From Rhodovastum atsumiense (GTDB taxonomy: Bacteria; Pseudomonadota; Alphaproteobacteria; Acetobacterales; Acetobacteraceae), in assembly GCF_937425535.1 (NCBI RefSeq), contig NZ_OW485601.1:2959501-3023500 (forward strand): a DNA stretch of 64,000 bases, given 5' to 3'. The position numbers and the translations under genes were made by a program. Under the pieces are notes generated by a model. That model was not told the DNA's origin and did not search any database. It worked only from the letters and a program-made list of their open reading frames with translations. Shown here one piece after another: positions 18,637 through 26,627 of this stretch; the stretch's first letter is position 1, and every line of letters starts with the position of its first letter.

Positions 18637-20486
18637 GATGATCTCCTCGTGCGCTGATCGCGCAGGCGCCTCAGCATCTCGGTCTGACGGGCGGCTCGGT
18701 CGTTGGCGACGCTGGCACGGCCGACGCCATCCGCCTGTGCCAGATGGGCGGCCAGGCCGGCAATGGTGGGGAAGCGGAACAGGGTGACGACATCGAGCAC
18801 CGGCGAGACATGACGGACAAGCTCCGCGTGGACCGCCATCAACTGCAGAGAGCTCCCGCCTAGGTCGAAGAAATTGTCGGTGAGTTCCACGTTCTGTGTA
18901 TGCAGGACCCGCTGCCAGATCGCGCGGATGCGCCCTTCCAGCGGCGAACCCGTGACCCCCTGCCAGGGCGATGCGGCGGTCCCGGCAGGCGGTGCGGGCA
19001 AAGCGCGGCGATCCACCTTGCCGTTCGGCGTCAGCGGCATCATGGCAAGGCCGACGATCGCCGAGGGCAGCATCCAGTCCGGCAGTTGCGCCGCCAGCCA
19101 GGTCTTCAGCGCCGCGGCGTCGACCGGCGGCACCACGTAGGCGACCAGCCGCTTGCCGCCCGGTTCGTCGCGTGCCGTCACCACGGCATCATGCACGGCT
19201 GTGTGCCGGCGCAGCACGGCCTCGATCTCGCCGGTCTCGATGCGCCGGCCGTTGATCTTCACCTGTCCGTCGATCCGGCCGATGAACTCGATGACGCCAT
19301 CGGGGCGGCGGCGTACCAGGTCGCCGGTGAGATACAGGCGTTCGCCGCCGTCCTGGCCAAACAGGTTCGGAACGAATTTCTCCGCGGTCAGCTCCGGCCG
19401 GCGCCAGTAGCCAAGTGCCACTCCCTCACCGCTGACGCAAAGCTGCCCTTCCTCGCCGTCAGGCACTGGCCGCAGCGCGTCATCCAGCACATGGCACTGC
19501 GTGCCGGCGATCGGCCGGCCGATCGGCACCGGCCGGCCGGGTGGCAGATCGCGCGGAATTTCATGGCAGCAGGTGAAGGTGGTGTTCTCGGTCGGCCCGT
19601 AGCCGTTGATCAGCGTCAGTCCCGGCAGGGCCGCGACCACGCGCCGGCAATGCTCGGGGCTCAGCACGTCGCCGCCGGCCAGCAGCCGCCGCAACGGCCG
19701 CAGCGCGTCCAGGCGCTGATCGACCATCAGGTGGAACAGCCCGGAGGTCATCCACATGGTGGTCACGCCGTGCCGCGCGATGGCCGCGCCGATTTCGTCC
19801 AGCGACGGCTTCGCGCCGGCGACGAAGGCCAGGCGCGCACCGTTCAGCAGGCAGGCCCAGATCTCCAGCGTCGCCGCATCGAAGGCGAGCGGCGCCAGTT
19901 GCAGGAACACCTCGTCGGCGCCGAAGGCGGCGAAGCCGTTGTCGATGCAGAGCCGCAAGATGCCGCGATGCGGTGTCAGCACACCTTTCGGTCGGCCGGT
20001 GGATCCCGAAGTGTACATCATGTAGGCGACGTCGTCGCCCGTGCCGCGATCGGGCAGCGGCCCGGCGTCGAGCTGCGCCGATGCGGCGAAGGCCGCCGGC
20101 GTGGTGATGATCGGGGCCCTCCATTCTGCGGTACCGCCGACCTCCTGCAGCAGCGCGGGATCGGCGATCACCAGGGCGGGTGCGCTGTCCTGCAGGATGA
20201 AGCGGAGCAACTCGGCGGGATATCCGGCATCGAGCGGCACGAAGGCCGCGCCGGTTTTGAGAATGGCCAGGAACGTCGTGACCGCCTCGGGCGAGCGCGG
20301 CAGCAGCGTGGCGACGAAGCTGCCCGGCGCGACGCCACGACTTTCCAGCCAGCGCGCGAGACGGTTTGCCTGCGCATCCAGGCAGCCATAGCTGATGCCG
20401 TCATCGCCGGTCAGCAACGCGATCGCATCCGGCGCCTGCGCCGCATATTGCGCTACACCCGCATGCACTGTTCGTGGTCGGGTCAT
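18633..20486 (-). CDS. Stand-alone NRPS loading module (A-PCP)
   Basis: This 617-residue protein activates an amino acid as the adenylate and loads it on its own carrier domain. The adenylation motifs are intact: YTSGSTGRPKG (159-169), NGYGPTE (294-300), YLTGD (385-389) and LTPNGKVDR (485-493). The carrier motif DLGGSSLQL has its attachment serine at Ser546. Aligning its core to GrsA gives pocket residues D-A-L-W-L-G-G-T-F, close to published valine codes. There is no condensation domain, so it fits a starter module that feeds the KS of the next gene. The ATG at 20486 was preferred over an in-frame upstream start at 20597, because the adenylation homology begins right after it. Its stop overlaps the next start by 4 bp, implying coupled translation. 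Confidence 0.92.
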   Translation of the reverse strand: MTRPRTVHAGVAQYAAQAPDAIALLTGDDGISYGCLDAQANRLARWLESRGVAPGSFVATLLPRSPEAVTTFLAILKTGAAFVPLDAGYPAELLRFILQDSAPALVIADPALLQEVGGTAEWRAPIITTPAAFAASAQLDAGPLPDRGTGDDVAYMMYTSGSTGRPKGVLTPHRGILRLCIDNGFAAFGADEVFLQLAPLAFDAATLEIWACLLNGARLAFVAGAKPSLDEIGAAIARHGVTTMWMTSGLFHLMVDQRLDALRPLRRLLAGGDVLSPEHCRRVVAALPGLTLINGYGPTENTTFTCCHEIPRDLPPGRPVPIGRPIAGTQCHVLDDALRPVPDGEEGQLCVSGEGVALGYWRRPELTAEKFVPNLFGQDGGERLYLTGDLVRRRPDGVIEFIGRIDGQVKINGRRIETGEIEAVLRRHTAVHDAVVTARDEPGGKRLVAYVVPPVDAAALKTWLAAQLPDWMLPSAIVGLAMMPLTPNGKVDRRALPAPPAGTAASPWQGVTGSPLEGRIRAIWQRVLHTQNVELTDNFFDLGGSSLQLMAVHAELVRHVSPVLDVVTLFRFPTIAGLAAHLAQADGVGRASVANDRAARQTEMLRRLRDQRTRRSS

Positions 20487-20743
20487 CGCAACGTTCCGCC
20501 TGACGGCGTTCCTGTGAAGGTCGATTGCCTGTCGGCAACCGGGGAAAGCCGGATGGGGGCACATGAGGCGGGGATCAACATGGACGCTCCAGTCCACCGG
20601 GCGGAACGGCGGTTCCTGCCATCCGGTCTTTCCTGTCCAGCACTGCGATTTTCTCCCTGGGCGATGGGGCGGCCAAGCTCACCACCATCCACTAATGCGA
20701 GAACTTCAAGAGAAATACTATAAAACCGGAGGGGAGAGATCCC
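20487..20743. other. Upstream region of the NRPS/PKS operon
   Basis: This non-coding part upstream of the A-PCP gene should contain the minus-strand promoter of the assembly-line operon. A short A/T-rich stretch (20695-20726) is the best place for promoter elements on either strand. Facing right it offers TATAAA just before a strong ribosome binding site. Facing left no convincing -35/-10 pair was found. Confidence 0.4.
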
Positions 20744-20896
20744 ATGATGATTCCTGCACCAACTGAATGCACGTTTGCGCGACATGCGCGCATCGTTGTG
20801 ATCGGTGACGCTGGCGGCGATGAGCGTGCCCACACGGCCCGCACCGGTCGCACAGAATTCATTGCGGAAACTTCCTGCATGCCGTGTGGCGGATGA
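20744..20896 (+). CDS. Candidate small ORF (50 aa) with a strong ribosome binding site
   Basis: An ATG preceded by GGAGGGGAG with a 7-base spacing opens a 50-codon frame that starts MMIPAPTECTF and ends SCMPCGG. A TATAAA element lies 20-odd bases upstream. The frame ends at 20896, exactly one base before the stop of the convergent gene. It has three cysteines (Cys9, 45, 48) with a C-x2-C at the end, and no signal peptide or membrane helix. Third-position GC is lower than in the neighbours, which argues against a long-established gene or points to recent acquisition. The product is not recognised. It may be a small peptide gene divergent from the NRPS operon, or a chance frame behind a real leader. 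Confidence 0.35.
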   Translation: MMIPAPTECTFARHARIVVIGDAGGDERAHTARTGRTEFIAETSCMPCGG

Positions 20897-22312
20897 TCAG
20901 GGGCGACGGCTGCGCAACGGCGGGGAGAGCTCGATCACCAGTGGGGCTGCTCCGAGCGTCAGGTCGATGCGATCCCGATCCCGGTCCTGCCGGCGCGGCA
21001 GCGGTGATGCCAGGGGATCGAAGATCCGCACCGCAGGAAAGGCCATCTCCAGCTCCAGTTCGAGGCGGCAGAGGGGCGGGGGAAGGCTCTGCCTGCCGCG
21101 CAACAGGCTGTCCTCCGACCAGACGACCAGAGCGAAACGGCCATCGGATTTCTGTAACAGAAGCGAACGCCCGCCGGGCGGCAGGCCGTGCAGGCGATAC
21201 GCCAGGTCCGAGGGGGCGAAGCCGGTGGCGTCGGGGCCGGCATCGCCGAGCACCATGGCGAGATGGCGCAGCGCCGTCGCCGCCGGCTTCGGCTCGCCCC
21301 GGGCGGTGAACAATCCCCAGTGATTCTCGAAGGCCATGTCGTCCGCATGGTCCATGGCTTCGTCGAACAACTGGTAGATCACGGTCGCGATACTGCCGGC
21401 CTGGAACGCCCCGAGCAGAAGTCGCAACGTGTAGGCCGCATTCACCTCGCGGGTGCCGTAGTATCCGGTGCGGTCGTCGAAGATGTCGACGAAGCCGGTC
21501 TCTGTGATGACGAAGGGCAGGTCGGGCGCATAGTCGGTCTCGGCGCGGATGATGCCGGCCAGTTCGCCGCCATCCGGGTCGCCCGGCGAGCGGCCATGGT
21601 GCTGGTAGAAATGCACGTTGCCGTAATCGGCGAGCGCCGCCACGCTGGTTCCCATCGCCCCGGCGGTGGTCGCTGCAGGACCGTTGGCGCGGCCATTGGC
21701 CGGATCCGCGAGGCTCCACAGCGCCACCGGGATGCGGCCGTGGAAGCGCTCATGCAGGTCCCGCTGGGCGGCGATCACCGCGCGCCAGCCGGCATGGCGT
21801 CCGCCATCCGCACCCTGGTAGGCAATGGACCGCGCCTGCAGCCCCCAGCCGGCATTGTCGACTTCCAGGCAGCCTTCCACGAAGGCCATCGCCCCATCCC
21901 GGAGCAGCCGCTCGATCAGATCGAATTGCGGCCCGTGCACGGGATTGTCGGCATCGTAGCCGATATAGATATCCCACCGGTAGCCGAGCTTCCCCAGTTG
22001 CCGCACCTGGTCGAAATACCGGGCCCCGACCGCATAGAACAAGGTGTCGCGCAGCAGCGTGACACCCAGGCCCTGCGGATTGAGCCAGGACAGCGCAGCT
22101 TCCACGGTTTCCGGCCGCGCATAGGGCGATTGCGGTGCCCCCCACAGGGCATTGTAGTTCAGATGCACCTGCACGCCGATGCTGCGGATGAAGTCGGCGG
22201 CCCGTGCCGCGGTGACCGGGGCGGCGCGCGCGGACGCGGCCACGCTTCCCAGCGCGGTGGCGGCGATGGCGCCGGCGGTGAAGCCGCGCCGGCCCAGGGG
22301 GCGCAGGCTCAC
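20897..22312 (-). CDS. Tat-exported glycoside hydrolase-like protein (clan GH-A type)
   Basis: This 471-residue protein has a twin-arginine signal peptide: RRGFTAG then a hydrophobic run to ASARA at about residue 30. The (beta/alpha)8-like domain carries VEGCLEVDN, with Glu150 where clan GH-A enzymes have the acid/base Glu (usually in an NEP motif). PFVITETGF holds Glu271 at the nucleophile position, and FYQHH and ENHWGLF follow. A beta-sandwich-like tail ends the protein. Polysaccharide trimming in the periplasm is the likely role. The GTG start at 22312 overlaps the ligase-like gene's stop (GTGA) and has GCGGAAG upstream; a longer frame from 22426 would place the Tat motif deep inside. It is paralogous to the protein at 27026-28894. 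Substrate unknown. Confidence 0.75.
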   Translation of the reverse strand: MSLRPLGRRGFTAGAIAATALGSVAASARAAPVTAARAADFIRSIGVQVHLNYNALWGAPQSPYARPETVEAALSWLNPQGLGVTLLRDTLFYAVGARYFDQVRQLGKLGYRWDIYIGYDADNPVHGPQFDLIERLLRDGAMAFVEGCLEVDNAGWGLQARSIAYQGADGGRHAGWRAVIAAQRDLHERFHGRIPVALWSLADPANGRANGPAATTAGAMGTSVAALADYGNVHFYQHHGRSPGDPDGGELAGIIRAETDYAPDLPFVITETGFVDIFDDRTGYYGTREVNAAYTLRLLLGAFQAGSIATVIYQLFDEAMDHADDMAFENHWGLFTARGEPKPAATALRHLAMVLGDAGPDATGFAPSDLAYRLHGLPPGGRSLLLQKSDGRFALVVWSEDSLLRGRQSLPPPLCRLELELEMAFPAVRIFDPLASPLPRRQDRDRDRIDLTLGAAPLVIELSPPLRSRRP

Positions 22313-23598
22313 GACGTCTTCCGCCAGGACGGGGTGCAGACCAGCCAGAGGCACAGCGGTACCACCTGGGGTTGCGCGAACAGGTTCTCGAACTGGAAGA
22401 CGCCGAGCAGATACAGCGCGCACCACGCCTCGATCGCGTTGCCCCGCACCAGGCCCCAGGCCAGCCGGCCGAGCCGCCAGGCGACGAACAGCATCAGCGG
22501 TGCGCCGGCGAGCAGCGACAATTCGAGGAAGGCATTATGGGTCGCGGTATAGCCGGTCATGTCGAACAGCGGCTGCATGTAGGTGGAGGCCATGCCGAGC
22601 GGGTGCTCGAGCGTGAGCTGCAGCGAGGCCAGGATCGTGGTGAAGCGGCCATCCGCGTTGGAGGCGGCCTCGCGCGTGTTCATCAGCCGGGCCAGCAGGT
22701 CGTCGGTGCCGCCGTTCAGTGTCGGCCTGGACGACATGATCGCCAGCGCCAGCAGCGCCGCGTAGAAGGCGGCGCCGATTCCCAGCAGCCATGCCGTCGC
22801 CTTTGAACGGATCCGCTTGTACAGAAGCAGGCCGCACAGCACGAGGGTGATGATCGCGGTGGAACGGGTCTGGGTGATGTCGAGCACGAAGTAGCTCGCC
22901 ACCAGGGCCCCGGACATGGCGGCGAGTGGCAGGCGACCCTCGCCGATCAGCCCGAGCAGCAACGGCACCAGGAACAGGATCGAGGGCGAGGCGGCATTGG
23001 GATGGGTGAAGATGCCATAGCCGCGCACGTTGTCGCCTTCCCAGACCTTGGTGGCCTGGTGCAGCGCGTTGGGATCGCCGCCGAGCGGATCGACGATCAG
23101 CGAGATCAGCGCGACCGTGGCCCCCAGCAGCATGCCCGCGGCCACCCATGGGCGCAGCCGCGGATCGGACATGCGCGAGGCCAGCCAGTAGGCAGTGAAC
23201 AATCCGGTCAGCCAGCGGAACAGGATGTTGGTGAGCCGGCTTTCAGCGTAAGGCTGCCCGCCCACCAGATATTCCACCGCGAGCCAGGAATAGGACAGGG
23301 CGATGATCACGCCGATGGTACGGATCGAGCGGTGGAACGGCCGGTGCAGGATGACGTCCACCAGCAGGTTGGCGGCACAGAGCAGGTTGACGGCATCGGT
23401 CGTGCGCACGCCGCCCGCGCCCGGCAGCGCCACCGGATAGAGCAGCGCCGCCCCGATCATCACGGCGAAGAGCGCGGCCACGCCCAGGCCGAGCCGGCCC
23501 CCGATGTGGTAGGCCACCGGCGCCGCGTCCGCCGGGGAAGGGGGTGCGCCGGCGTCATCGATGACGGTGATCCCGCCCGGGAAGCTGGCCTGTCTCAT
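22309..23598 (-). CDS. O-antigen ligase / polymerase-like membrane protein (Wzy/WaaL family)
   Basis: This 429-residue polytopic protein has about 11-12 hydrophobic helices and one large hydrophilic loop at roughly residues 300-370. The loop follows the Wzy_C pattern: THNAFLELSLLAG lies near its end, and RGYGIFTHPNAASP comes earlier. It probably polymerises the undecaprenyl-linked repeat units in the periplasm, filling the Wzy slot of this locus. The ATG at 23598 lies 7 bp after the stop of the upstream GT4 gene, and its own stop overlaps the next start. Polymerase and ligase activities cannot be told apart from sequence alone. The Wzc and Wzx homologues nearby favour polymerase. Confidence 0.85.
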   Translation of the reverse strand: MRQASFPGGITVIDDAGAPPSPADAAPVAYHIGGRLGLGVAALFAVMIGAALLYPVALPGAGGVRTTDAVNLLCAANLLVDVILHRPFHRSIRTIGVIIALSYSWLAVEYLVGGQPYAESRLTNILFRWLTGLFTAYWLASRMSDPRLRPWVAAGMLLGATVALISLIVDPLGGDPNALHQATKVWEGDNVRGYGIFTHPNAASPSILFLVPLLLGLIGEGRLPLAAMSGALVASYFVLDITQTRSTAIITLVLCGLLLYKRIRSKATAWLLGIGAAFYAALLALAIMSSRPTLNGGTDDLLARLMNTREAASNADGRFTTILASLQLTLEHPLGMASTYMQPLFDMTGYTATHNAFLELSLLAGAPLMLFVAWRLGRLAWGLVRGNAIEAWCALYLLGVFQFENLFAQPQVVPLCLWLVCTPSWRKTS

Positions 23599-23605
23599 GC
23601 GTTCA

Positions 23606-24865
23606 TCACCGCGTGGCGGTCTCCGTAGGCGGGCACAGGCAGGTTGCGTGGATCCGCTCCAGCGCGCTGCCGACGGCCTGCCAGTCATGTTCGGCCAGCG
23701 CCACCGCGCGGGCGTTCTCGCCCAGCCGCGTCGCCATCGCCGGCTGGTGCAGGCACCGCGCCAGACCATCCGCGAGCTCGTCCGCGGTTTCGCCACACAG
23801 CACATCCACGCTGTCGCGCAGGGCCAGTCCGGTCAGCGCTTCCCGCGTGGCCACGATCGGCATTGCCGAGGCCATCGCCTCCAGCACCTTCAGCTTGGAT
23901 CCGCCACCCGAGCGCAGCGGCGCCACGAACACCGAGCTGGCGGCGTGGACCTCGGCGACGCTCGCGGCATAGCCATGGAATTCCAGCCGTGCATCGGCCC
24001 AGCGCCGGCGCCACTCCTGCGGCATGGCATGGCCGTAAACCGCGAGCCGCGCCTGCGGTTCCGTCCGCCACAGCTCCGGCATGATCGCCTCGCACAGCCA
24101 ATGCACGGCATCGACGTTGGGGGCGTATTCGTAGTTTCCCAGGAACACGACGCGACGCGCCGAGGCATCGCGACGGACAGTGGCGAAGGGCGCCAGGTCG
24201 ATGCCGTGCGGCAGCAGCACCGCGTGCGCCCCCACCGCCGCGAAGGCGTCCCGGTCGGTTTCCGAACAGGCGATGACGCAGGCCGCCCGCCGCAGCACCT
24301 GTCGTTCCCAGATGCGGGCCCGTGCCGCGTCCAGGCGTGCGAGCGGGCGCAGCCACGAAGGCAGGCGCCGGTACTGCTCGTGCACCACCTGCGATTCCAC
24401 GTTGTGTTCATTGAGCAGGAACGGCACGCCGCGCCGGCGCAACGGGGCATCGAAAGGTTCGAAGGCGTAGCTGTGCTCGATCTGGACGATATCGAAATCG
24501 CGCTGCAGCAGGGTGTCGAACATCCGGCTGTAATTGGGATCGCAGCCATTGATGGTCGCCACCGTCGGCCGCCCGAGCGACAACGCCGCCCGCAGCAACC
24601 GTCCGGGGCTCGCGCGCGGGCGGCGCGGCAGCACGATCAGCTCGTCGAGGAAGGATTCCAGATGCGCGCGCGCGGCCTCGTCCGGCATTTCTTTCGTCAG
24701 GCACAGCAGCGTGATCGCATGGCCGCGCGCGGCCATCTGCCGCAGCAGCGCATACCCCTTCACCTTGCCACCATTGGTGGTGGGCCAGGGCACATAGGGC
24801 ATGGTCCACAGGATGCGCCGCGGCGGCAGGATCCGGCCGGGCGGCGGGGAGGGGATCTGGTTCAT
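23606..24865 (-). CDS. GT4-family glycosyltransferase
   Basis: This 419-residue GT-B enzyme starts RILWTMPYVPWPTTNGGKVKGYALL, a pattern of sugar transferases related to the TIGR03087/WcaC-type group. It has FDIVQIEHSYAF, NEHNVES and the C-terminal donor site FVAPLRSGGGSKLKVLEAMA. The GGGSKLKVLE block identifies the GT4 donor-binding helix. The ATG overlaps the upstream gene's stop (ATGA), and the stop lies 7 bp before the ligase-like gene, so it is mid-operon. It is not closely related to the two other GT4 proteins here. Donor and linkage are unknown. Confidence 0.88.
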   Translation of the reverse strand: MNQIPSPPPGRILPPRRILWTMPYVPWPTTNGGKVKGYALLRQMAARGHAITLLCLTKEMPDEAARAHLESFLDELIVLPRRPRASPGRLLRAALSLGRPTVATINGCDPNYSRMFDTLLQRDFDIVQIEHSYAFEPFDAPLRRRGVPFLLNEHNVESQVVHEQYRRLPSWLRPLARLDAARARIWERQVLRRAACVIACSETDRDAFAAVGAHAVLLPHGIDLAPFATVRRDASARRVVFLGNYEYAPNVDAVHWLCEAIMPELWRTEPQARLAVYGHAMPQEWRRRWADARLEFHGYAASVAEVHAASSVFVAPLRSGGGSKLKVLEAMASAMPIVATREALTGLALRDSVDVLCGETADELADGLARCLHQPAMATRLGENARAVALAEHDWQAVGSALERIHATCLCPPTETATR

Positions 24866-26106
24866 GCGACTTTCTCGACGGCCTCGGCGCCGGCATGGGC
24901 CAGGGTGGCGTAGAGCCGGCGATACGACTGCACCATCGTGCCGGCGGTGTAGCGGGGTGCCTGCCGGCTGGCCCCGGCGGACAGGGCGGCCAGCAAGGCC
25001 CGGTTCGCGGCCAGCCGGTCCAGCGCGGCGGCAAGGCCGGCCGCATCCCCCATGGGGAACAGCAGCCCGTTGGCGTCCGCCCCGCGCGGCTGCACGAATT
25101 CCGGGATTGCGCCGAGATCGCTGCCGACGACCGGCATGCCGTGCAGCAGCGCCTCGACGATCGCGATCGGCGCGTTCTCCGACCAGATCGAGGGAAATGC
25201 CAGCACATCCGCCGCCGCCAGCAGCGCCGCCTTGGCCGGGCCGGTGACATAGCCATGGACGCGCAGCCGCGTGTGGCGCGCCGCCGCTGCCGTGACCTCG
25301 GCTTCCAGTTCGCCGCTGCCGGCGATGTCGATAACGACGTCGCCGCGCAGCAGCGGCAATGCCGCCAGCAGCACTTGCACCCCTTTCTCGCGGCGCAACT
25401 GTCCGATGTACAGAACGCGCAACGGGGCGTCGGCGGAGCGGGTCGGGCGCGGGCGTGGCGCCAGCGGGATACCGTTGGCGATCACTTCGGTGCGCCGGCC
25501 CTGGCCGAAGCCATGTGCGAGGTGGCGTTCGAGTACGAAGCGCGAGGGGCTGCACAGCACGTCGATGGGGCGCGCGCAGGCCGCGTACCAGCGTCCATAG
25601 GCCTCGCAGGACAGGCAACGTCGCGTGCAGGCGCCGCCGTCGCGCCGCAGCATCGTGCCGCGGGCGCACAACAGCCAGTAATCATGCGTGGTGTGTACGA
25701 TCGGAATGCGCAATCGTGCCGCTTCGCGCCACAGGCTCGGTGACAGGCCCTTGAGGTTGTGGGTGTGCACGATGTCCGGCCGCACGCGCGCGAGCACGGC
25801 GGCGAATTTGCCGGCGCTGTCGGGATTCCAGCTGTCGCGCAGGTTCCAGGCCAGCCGCGCCGGCAGGGAGCGGCGGTCGCCCGCGGCGAAGCGTTCCAGG
25901 TTCCACCAGAGATTCCGTGGAAAAAAGCGCAGCACGTGAACGCCGTTCAGCATCTCCTCGGTGCTGCCTTCGGCCGCGCTGCAGGTGCTGACGACGGTGA
26001 CCTCGTCGCCGCGTTGCGCCAGCCCTTCCGCCAGATAGGCGGCGACCAGTTCGGCTCCGCCGACGACATGCGGGGGGTAGGCGTTGGCGACGATGACAAC
26101 TTTCAC
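24862..26106 (-). CDS. GT4-family glycosyltransferase, first gene of the minus-strand block
   Basis: This 414-residue GT-B enzyme begins KVVIVANAYPPHVVGGAE and has VHTHNLKGLSP, a cysteine cluster CTRRCLSC near residue 170, LCSPSRFVLERH and LYIGQLRREKG. Its donor site is FPSIWSENAPIAIVEALLHG. It is a close paralogue of the GT4 at 6512-7765 at the far end of the same block. It is the promoter-proximal gene, with a 900-bp non-coding region upstream that it shares with the divergent hydrolase gene. The downstream start overlaps by 4 bp. The cysteines may bind a metal or stabilise the fold (inference). Confidence 0.88.
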   Translation of the reverse strand: MKVVIVANAYPPHVVGGAELVAAYLAEGLAQRGDEVTVVSTCSAAEGSTEEMLNGVHVLRFFPRNLWWNLERFAAGDRRSLPARLAWNLRDSWNPDSAGKFAAVLARVRPDIVHTHNLKGLSPSLWREAARLRIPIVHTTHDYWLLCARGTMLRRDGGACTRRCLSCEAYGRWYAACARPIDVLCSPSRFVLERHLAHGFGQGRRTEVIANGIPLAPRPRPTRSADAPLRVLYIGQLRREKGVQVLLAALPLLRGDVVIDIAGSGELEAEVTAAAARHTRLRVHGYVTGPAKAALLAAADVLAFPSIWSENAPIAIVEALLHGMPVVGSDLGAIPEFVQPRGADANGLLFPMGDAAGLAAALDRLAANRALLAALSAGASRQAPRYTAGTMVQSYRRLYATLAHAGAEAVEKVA

Positions 26107-26330
26107 GGCACCTCCTGCGTCCCTGTGGCGGCAGCCCCCATCCCCGGCCTTGCCGGGGCGCCGCCTTGTCCGCGCGCCCAGCCCTCATCCAAACGTCTGC
26201 GCATGGCGAACCGCCGGCACGGACAGCGATGTGTCCAGGATCGGTGCTCCGCGATGGCATCGGAAGTCGCATCTTTGCGGCGAACGCGTGCAATCCTGCA
26301 CAGATCCGGCCCTCGGAACAATCAATCAAG

Positions 26331-26369
26331 TGAGACCTGCGAGTTCATTGCAGAAAAAGTGAGGTCTCA
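26331..26369. promoter_or_regulatory. 8-bp inverted repeat in the divergent promoter region
   Basis: TGAGACCT (26331-26338) and AGGTCTCA (26362-26369) are perfect inverted copies separated by 23 bases. They lie in the A/T-rich part of the divergent region, upstream of the GT4 start and the rightward promoter. The half-site spacing (about three helical turns centre to centre) suits a dimeric or looped regulator. No regulator gene is adjacent. Confidence 0.35.
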
Positions 26370-26510
26370 TATCAGTTATTCCGGGCTCGTTATTTAATAA
26401 AGGCGAGCCAGTTCGGTTGAAACGACATCAAATATTCTGCTCAACTCTCGTTGAATTGATCAGAATTTTCCCGGGGAACCCCTGGACTCACGAATACGTG
26501 AAAATTTGGG

Positions 26511-26538
26511 TTGACGTGGCTGCAACTTCGGGTAGATG
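26511..26538 (+). promoter_or_regulatory. Sigma-70-like promoter for the secreted hydrolase
   Basis: TTGACG (26511-26516) and TAGATG (26533-26538) with a 16-base spacing match the -35 and -10 consensus at five and four of six positions. The predicted start site lies within a few bases of the ATG at 26547, so the first small ORF would be nearly leaderless. Confidence 0.5.
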
Positions 26539-26546
26539 ATCTCCCC

Positions 26547-26627
26547 ATGCAGAAGCGCACCAGCATCCTGCCGGACCGCTTCACCACCGCATACCGACCG
26601 GGCCCTCCGCAGGCCGGTCGCCGTTGA
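26547..26627 (+). CDS. Candidate 26-codon leader peptide
   Basis: An ATG a few bases downstream of the predicted transcription start opens a 26-codon frame (starts MQKRTSILPDRF, ends PGPPQAGRR) that stops just before a 7-bp GC hairpin. The peptide is basic and proline-rich. It has no signal peptide and no run of one amino acid of the kind used by classical attenuators. Position and the hairpin suggest a translated leader that tunes the downstream hydrolase. A chance frame is equally possible. Confidence 0.3.
   Translation: MQKRTSILPDRFTTAYRPGPPQAGRR

Noticed and set aside
20487-20597. N-terminal extension of the A-PCP protein
   Set aside because: The extra 37 residues have no adenylation homology, and the ATG at 20486 places the start right before the conserved domain.
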